DNA of 64,000 nucleotides, taken from positions 2,758,107 through 2,822,106 of the forward strand of contig NW_008708358.1 in the NCBI RefSeq assembly GCF_000327385.1, read 5' to 3'. Below the pieces are notes generated by a model, which was given only the letters and a program-made list of their open reading frames with translations, was not told the origin of the DNA and searched no databases. The translations under genes were made by a program, and so were the position numbers. Below, in pieces: positions 59,567 through 64,000 of this stretch (position 1 is the first letter of the stretch; each line of letters starts with the position of its first letter). The DNA comes from Lottia gigantea (taxonomy: Eukaryota > Mollusca > Gastropoda > Lottiidae).

Positions 59567-59716
59567 AACATATGCCTCTATTCCAGCCTCTGATATAGCT
59601 GTTTTGAAAGTTGTCAGCTGGTGTCAAAATATTAGCTGGAATAGAAAACGAAAATGAAATGAACGGAGTTTTACGTCCTACTCTTCTGCACAGAGGCTGG
59701 AATAGAGGCAGATGTT
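59567..59716. mobile_element. Palindromic element split by a nested SINE tail
   Basis: GCCTCTATTCCAGCCTCTG (59574-59592) and CAGAGGCTGGAATAGAGGC (59691-59709) are perfect inverses. With flanks, the arms extend to about 26 bp with one mismatch. A 50-bp SINE tail (59646-59695) sits inside, flanked by GCTGGAATAGA at 59635-59645 and 59696-59706, a perfect 11-bp target duplication. Removing the insert and one duplicate leaves a foldback element of about 89 bp with roughly 21-bp arms. Confidence 0.8.
59646..59695 (-). mobile_element. Tail-only SINE insertion, perfect 11-bp target duplication
   Basis: The 50 bp read AAATGAAATGAACGGAGTTT, TACGTCCTACTCTTCTGC in reverse sense, the 3' end of the SINE and nothing more. 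The host is the palindromic element at 59567-59716. Confidence 0.85.
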
Positions 59717-59847
59717 ACAACAAATAAATAGCATGATACCGAATCTTCAGAAAAGGGCACCTGGTCGCTCAGATTAGAATAACCGCGGCCCTGTGTACGA
59801 AAATGATTTTTACATTTAAACCCCCTTTACATTTTAAATTCTAAAAT

Positions 59848-59940
59848 AGTAGTCTAATGCCGCTGCCTTGTCAAAAGTTCATTCATTGCACACTGAAGGT
59901 AGTCTATCTTAATTATCAATCACACCTCCATTTCATTTCA
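59848..59940 (+). mobile_element. SINE 3' half, decayed
   Basis: GTCTAATGCCGCTGCCTTGT with CATTCATTGCACACTG and CTCCATTTCATTTCA follows the order of the reference SINE from AGGCTAATGCCGCTG to the tail, with the TAGGACGTAAAAC block lost. Confidence 0.7.
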
Positions 59941-60264
59941 CGATAGTCTACATAGTAATTATATACTGTTCATAAGAAGACGATTCAAATGCCCAAGCCT
60001 ATTAAAACCGCATTGACAAATTAATCAGAATTGGTCGACATGTACCAGACCACGGCGTCCTAACTCTGTCCGACTGGACCAATAAATAGTCTAGGATGCT
60101 ACGGTGATTGAAACGTACTGGAGTTTAATAGAATTTGTCAATCGAAAGATATTAAAGATTAAATAACTGACCGTAGATCAGACTAATTAGTTTCTCATTT
60201 ACTTATACAATCAAGACTACGGCGAGGAAATGATGTGTCTGGTCTGGTCACTCGAGGCTACAGT
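59941..60264. other. No feature recognised
   Basis: Unique sequence. Confidence 0.35.
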
Positions 60265-60870
60265 ACACAACGATACCACATTCGGCTCAACTTTCGCAAA
60301 TGTTCGCTTGTAGTTTCTGTTCTCTTGCACATATTCTAGTCCCGAAGTTGATACGGGTGAACTATACCAATTCAAAACCACATTTGACAACAGTCTTGAG
60401 TAGCAACGACACCCCTTCAACCGTCTTAGTCACAACGAAACCGCTTCAAAACCACACTTTGACAACAGAGACTATAGTTGTAAGCATACCAATAAGTCAC
60501 AACGAAACAGCTTCAAAACCACACTTGACAACAGAGTCTATAGTAGCAAGCATACCACTAAGTCACAACGATACCGCTTCAAAACCACACTTGACAACAG
60601 AGACTATAGTTGTATGCATACCACTAAGTCACAACGAAAGAGCTTCAAAACCACACTTGACAACAGAGTCTATAGTAGCAAGCATACCACTAAGTCACAA
60701 CGATTCCGCTTCAAAACCACACTTGACGACATAGTCTATAGTTGTAAGCATACCACAGTCAAGTCGCTTCAAAAACACACTTGACAATAGAGTTTGTAGT
60801 CATTACGATACCAATTCGGCTCAACCTTCGCCAATGTTCGTTAGTTTCCGTGAGTTGAACATTTACTCGA
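60265..60870 (+). repeat. Tandem array, 66-bp unit, with alternating unit types and flanking direct repeats
   Basis: AGTCACAACGAAACAGCTTC, AAAACCACACTTGACAACAG and AGTCTATAGTAGCAAGCATA make a 66-bp unit repeated about six times from 60425 to 60800. Units alternate between ACTATAGTTGTA and TCTATAGTAGCA forms, so the higher unit is 132 bp. The array is flanked by CGATACCACATTCGGCTCAA (60271) and CGATACCAATTCGGCTCAAC (60807), each followed by a CTTCGCAAATGTTCG-like stretch. A 144-codon frame (60300-60734) reads through as 22-residue repeats such as SIPLSHNDTASKPHLTT. One early unit has an extra T, shifting phase relative to the others, which argues against a conserved protein. Confidence 0.85.
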
Positions 60871-62067
60871 CCAATAAAGGCTGTCATATTGCCAGGTAAA
60901 TCAGCAAGAGTTTTTTTGAAGATTGATTCATATGGCTAGAATAGCGCTGTGATTTGCATGCGGTCAAATCACTGTGTAATTTAAAAAAAAAAAGGGAATT
61001 TTCATTTCATGTCATGAATAATAGATGATTGGTTGTAGGTAAACGGTTGAACACCTCTGGTCTAGAGTATCACTTGAAATCACACTTAACGGTAGTGTCT
61101 ACTGTTACGACGAAGCCGCTTCAAGAATTGCGACATAGGTCGTGATAAAACCACTTTTATACGTTCCTCAGCGCCAACGATATTGAGTGCAAGTTGGGTG
61201 TTTTTTTTACCCCTCCAGAACCCATGGTGACAAACTGTAACTAGTATGTAAAACAACAGTTAATAACAGACCTGTTGCTGTACGTATTCTAATATCTATT
61301 GGATTTGGGAACGTTAGCAAGAAACTTGAACAGTTTTAAAATTTTAATCACACAAAAAAAGCACGAGGTTAAGGACATTATTAGTGAAAAAGAACTTACT
61401 AAAAAGAGGAAAAAACTGTTCGCTCTAGGTAAATTTTACAACGTTATTGATGTTTTTACCGTTTTAATGAGCTAAAGTGTTATTGAAGTTTGCAGTTTTT
61501 TTTATGTTAATTTTGGTTTATGGAAATAATAAACTAGCACCTGGGGTAAATATTCCGATAAATCAATGAAGAAAGGTCACAAGCGTCACTCAATAACATA
61601 TCAATTTCATCAAAGTTCCACAACCGCTCTGTGACATAGCATCGTATTACTTGGTCCGTCGTTCTATCTAGAGCTTCCTTCGCTCCGTGTTTAATGAGCG
61701 AACACAAAAAGGTTTCAGTATAGAAATTTAATGGCAGCCATGTTTACCGGTAATATTTCCAGATGATCACGTGATTTTGATGATTCAAACATCTTTGACT
61801 GGTCGTTTGGGATTACACGAGTTCGTTTGCAAAACCACATAAAACTCAAACTTTGTACGATATTGATTGAAAATGATCATAAAGATTTTAATTCTTTAAC
61901 AGATATCAAAAACATTACGATGAAACTTGAAGTTCCGCATGAACGACAACTCTTTCAAGCTGGAACAACGAAAATCGAAAGTGAGAGTGGAAATTACCCT
62001 CTAATGGCTCTAGAGAAGTATATTTGGAATTACGTTGCAAACCACAGGATCGTCCCAAAGTAACAAA
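60871..62067. other. No gene recognised
   Basis: A decayed relative of the 66-bp unit lies at about 61068-61160 (TCACTTGAAATCACACTTAA, ACGACGAAGCCGCTTCAAG). The 61827-62063 (+) frame has no recognised similarity. Confidence 0.4.
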
Positions 62068-62202
62068 AAAGGCTTGCCCCACCCCCCATCCCTCGCAGCC
62101 CCGAAAGCAAGTTTTTCGGGCAAAAATCTCACAACTATATTGGAAATTCGGGCAATCTCAGATATTTCGCCCCAACAGGACATAAACCTGGCTCCGCCAC
62201 TG
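62068..62202 (+). mobile_element. hAT-type MITE, left end missing
   Basis: CATCCCTCGCAGCCCCGAAA, TTTTTCGGGCAAAAATCTCA, AAATTCGGGCAATCTCAGAT and ACCTGGCTCCGCCACTG run parallel to the intact element at 13039-13191. The GTGGCGGAGCC left terminus is not present. Confidence 0.8.
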
Positions 62203-62300
62203 ACTTGTCAGACACTAAAACCTTATTTTTTTTGTTAGAATCGAGTCCAGATAGAAACTGTATGATCTTCTTAAAGAAGAGATAACAGTTCACGCATAGT
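62203..62300. other. No feature recognised
   Basis: Short unique stretch. Confidence 0.3.
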
Positions 62301-62458
62301 GATTACTGGCAGTAAATTAGGGAACGATTTGGAAAAGACCATTGTCTCTGTAAGTACTCCAACCTTCGACCAACCTGGCGATTACTGACAGTGAAGCAGG
62401 GGAAGCTTTATATACGACCATTGTCTCTGTAAGTTCTCCAACCTTCGACCAATCTGTA
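62301..62458. repeat. Two-copy tandem duplication, 79-bp unit
   Basis: GATTACTGGCAGTAAATTAG (62301) and GATTACTGACAGTGAAGCAG (62380) start two units that both contain GACCATTGTCTCTGTAAGT and CTCCAACCTTCGACCAA. Confidence 0.85.
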
Positions 62459-64000
62459 CCAGAAAGAATGTAATTTACCTCTAGTCCTATATATAGTCTG
62501 ACAAACACTTTAAAAGGCGATAATGACTCGAGTATGGCGGCCTGACATTTACAATATATTTAACTAACCGAAATGTTTATTTAATTATGATCTTGAAGTA
62601 ATAGCCAATACACCTACTCTTATCCCGTCTTAATGCTGGCGAATTTTAAGTTTTCAAATTCATGAATACTCAAGGGTCCCAACACTTCATCCTGCAGACT
62701 GATAGTGGTTTAAGTCGCAACCCACGCCCAGTGACTGAACCACCATACGGACTCGTTGGATTATTAAGTCCCCAGGCCCTTAAATTAAAGTCCCCCCTCC
62801 TCTCCCAGAATAATAAATACAAAATTAAAATAAAAATTGCACCAAGGCATGTAATCATAATCAATCTAAGCAACTAGCAATATATATGAGTGAAATAGCC
62901 TTAACTACTGCTGTAAATCTTCTATTAACAGGCATAAACGGCCCATCACTAATCTAGTTGAACCGCTACCACCATCTTCTTTACTACAATCTGGCATCGA
63001 AGTCTGGTATCAACAGTGACCAATCTAACCTACTGAATACCCGGAAGTGGTGATCCAACACCATTGAATAATGAAACTAGCGGAGTGGAAAACGATTATT
63101 CCTCATGAGAATTCAAACTTGTAGTGTCACACCTTGCGAATGAGTTTCATCTTTAAACTCGACTAATTCCAGAAACAATGGTCGCTTGTGAGAATCGAGA
63201 GCACTAAAACCCACACCGTACGGGAATTTGCCAATGTATATGTGAAATAAAGAAATAAAGCCAGACTGGAAATAGAATGGTAGCATACAAGGTGATTGAA
63301 GTCTTTTTATGAATGTTGAATGAATGTGGTAGTAGGTCATTGATGGGTTTCAATTAAAATGCTAGATTTAACTTAATCCTGGTTACCAATACATTGACTT
63401 GTCTGTCCAAAAAGCTGTTATACTGACCACAGAGAACTCTGATCGCGTCAACCATTAGTCGAACATTAAATAAATCGTTTCCTTCATTTTTTAGGATACA
63501 TATTGGACGTTATATTCTTCTGCAATTTAAACAAAAAGTAAAGGAAAGTTCTCTTAGAAATTGTAACCAAGCATGGATTTTCTTGATAAAACAAACAGTG
63601 TTCTAAACGTTTCCGTTTCTTAGCTGGTATAATTAAATTTCTAAAATTGTCGAAGCTTTCACCCATGTACAATATATTTCGCCGTATATTAGATAACCTC
63701 TCTGTTAACTAATTGATGGAATAGCCCGTGTTCTACTGAGATTCGCGAGGTATATTTGTCCTCACTGAAAGCTGGATGGCTTCTTTCTTACTGTAAAGAG
63801 ATTCCAGATACGGTGGGTATAATTTGCCGTATGTTCACCGATATTTGGGCGAAGGTCATTACGTTATGTAACAGACCAATAGCCACCGAAAAAAAACGGG
63901 TTCGGAAAGTTTTATATATTGCTAGACTCCCAGAAAATTTCTACCGCCACGTGTAGCCTAAAGGCTATTGCATCAAGTGATCTGGTGAGTTTCTATTTAT
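62459..64000. other. No gene recognised
   Basis: Frames at 62662-62877 (+), 63113-63340 (-) and 63756-63956 (+) show no recognisable domain, and no repeats are shared with the rest of the window. Confidence 0.4.

Noticed and set aside
60300-60734. Repeat protein (22-residue units) as a mucin-like gene
   Set aside because: Unit phase is not kept in an early unit, differences between units are mostly amino-acid changing, and no supporting gene structure is visible.
1-64000. CRISPR arrays, bacterial operons, riboswitches
   Set aside because: The tandem arrays lack the repeat-spacer pattern, and the genome is clearly that of an animal.
1-64000. Retroviral, LTR or capsid-bearing element fossils
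   Set aside because: No reverse transcriptase, integrase, capsid or envelope-like frame and no pair of long terminal repeats was recognised.

Overview
This window is mostly non-coding animal DNA. It is AT-rich, packed with short interspersed repeats, inverted-repeat elements and small tandem arrays, and has one assembly gap (N run at 52476-52894). One host gene is clear: an intact, uninterrupted coding frame for a D1-like dopamine receptor (45321-46493, + strand). Its sequence matches invertebrate Dop1 receptors of the Drosophila Dop1R1 kind. The receptor plus a SINE family of a type I associate with molluscs suggest a lophotrochozoan, most likely a gastropod such as a limpet. That placement is inference; nothing here fixes the species.

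Layout. 1-3345: short tandem repeats, a 56-bp satellite (about 1480-2265), a 22-24-bp minisatellite, and a dispersed repeat. 3346-17259: sparse, unannotatable DNA with MITE copies (family A), degenerate tandem blocks and a textbook hAT-type MITE with an 8-bp target duplication (13031-13199). 17260-30735: a near full-length SINE with a 12-bp target duplication, SINE pieces, two copies of a long near-palindrome (21397 and 26471), more family A copies and a four-unit tandem block. 30736-43200: largely featureless AT-rich DNA with a second hAT-type MITE (33279-33518), a hairpin and a CTTTCG-rich tract. 43200-46500: receptor gene neighbourhood, with small duplications, a GTTAC-rich transposon-like remnant, upstream open frames and then the receptor. 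46501-64000: a terminal-inverted-repeat element holding satellite-like monomers just 3' of the receptor, more SINE tails, the gap, an 83-bp tandem array, an inverted cluster of a dispersed motif, a palindromic element split by a SINE tail, a 66-bp tandem array with alternating units, and another hAT-type MITE.

How it fits together. There is no operon-like organisation. The receptor is the only recognisable function: a Gs-type amine receptor by family knowledge. The rest records small non-autonomous elements. The most distinctive patterns are (i) four separate 50-54-bp insertions made only of the SINE 3' end, each with its own target duplication, and (ii) a 56-bp satellite whose monomer also sits inside dispersed inverted-repeat elements. 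I found no rRNA, tRNA, CRISPR, or retrovirus-like or capsid-bearing element that I could support. Boundaries of degenerate repeats are approximate because they were judged by eye.
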